A DNA stretch of 5,933 nucleotides from Peptostreptococcus sp. (lineage in GTDB: Bacteria; Bacillota; Clostridia; Peptostreptococcales; Peptostreptococcaceae): the NCBI GenBank assembly GCA_020025095.1, contig JAHHSS010000088.1, positions 1 through 5,933 of the forward strand, written 5' to 3'. Under the pieces are notes generated by a model. The model did not search any database. It was not told the DNA's origin and saw only the letters and a program-made list of their open reading frames with translations. A program made the translations under genes and the position numbers. This document shows positions 5,838 through 5,933 of this stretch, one piece after another (within the stretch, counting starts at the first letter, position 1; the number at the start of each line of letters is the position of its first letter).

Positions 5838-5843
5838 CCTCCC
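5838..5843 (-). promoter_or_regulatory. tsaE ribosome binding site (decides the start codon)
   Basis: GGGAGG at 5843-5838 lies 4 nt before the ATG at 5833. It overlaps the G of an upstream in-frame ATG (5845-5843), which would make a protein four residues longer that begins M-G-G-T-M. The spacing is shorter than the 6-10 nt of the other genes here, so initiation may be modest. Confidence 0.6.
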
Positions 5844-5845
5844 AT

Positions 5846-5933
5846 TAAAAAATTACATTTTAATAAATATATTTTAAATATTTTTGGTATAAATATACTT
5901 ATTAAACCATATATATTAACACTTTAAATTTAC
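5846..5933 (-). promoter_or_regulatory. AT-rich upstream region of the tsaE operon, promoter not resolved
   Basis: These 88 nt are nearly all A and T. Several TATATT-like hexamers could serve as -10 boxes, for example the one at 5871-5866 with TTTATA 16 nt upstream as a weak -35. None stands out from the base composition. No hairpin terminator of an upstream gene is visible. The operon promoter may lie here or beyond the window, for example if a gene such as thiL precedes tsaE as in B. subtilis. Confidence 0.25.

Noticed and set aside
5887..5909. Imperfect inverted repeat GGTAT...AAACC upstream of tsaE
   Set aside because: Arms pair only over a few bases with mismatches in almost pure A/T sequence, so it is not distinguishable from chance.
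1..5933. tRNA, rRNA, CRISPR array, insertion sequence, phage or defence genes, riboswitch
   Set aside because: No repeats-spacer pattern, terminal inverted repeats, transposase-like product, cloverleaf or recognisable aptamer was seen. The genes are conserved housekeeping genes with uniform composition.

Overview
The window is AT-rich DNA. Every gene I can support lies on the minus strand, so transcription runs from high to low coordinates. AGGAGG-type ribosome binding sites, strong AT bias, a clostridial-type 2[4Fe-4S] ferredoxin and a Rex repressor point to an anaerobic, low-GC Firmicute of the class Clostridia. A Peptostreptococcaceae-like organism is my best guess, from memory of similar gene orders; this is inference.

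Layout in the direction of transcription (right to left): an AT-rich leader (5846-5933); tsaE (5833-5378); tsaB (5378-4656); rimI (4646-4197); tsaD (4193-3132); an ABC-F ATPase of the YdiF type (3116-1185); a 131-nt gap with its own promoter-like sequence; rex (1053-415); a rex terminator (319-272); a strong ferredoxin promoter (145-117); and the first 24 codons of a ferredoxin gene (74-1) that leaves the window. The first five genes are almost certainly one operon: they are separated by a 1-base overlap or by 9, 3 and 15 nt, and the ribosome binding sites sit in or against the preceding stop codons.

The genes form a recognisable functional group. TsaE, TsaB and TsaD make the complex that transfers threonylcarbamoyl to A37 of ANN-decoding tRNAs; TsaC or TsaC2, which makes the substrate, is not here. 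RimI is the GNAT acetyltransferase usually encoded beside them. The ABC-F ATPase acts on the ribosome. Rex senses the NADH/NAD+ ratio and normally controls fermentation and electron-transfer genes, and the neighbouring ferredoxin carries low-potential electrons. The order matches the Bacillus subtilis ydiB-ydiC-ydiD-ydiE-ydiF-moaC-ydiH(rex) cluster, with moaC absent.

This is a conserved housekeeping region and I found no evidence for a new defence, mobile or biosynthetic system. The points worth a second look are regulatory: phased A-tracts behind an extended -10 ferredoxin promoter, a perfect 12-bp palindrome at its predicted start site, a Rex-like inverted repeat over the rex -10 box, and start codons for rex and tsaE that lie downstream of the first ATG of the open frame.
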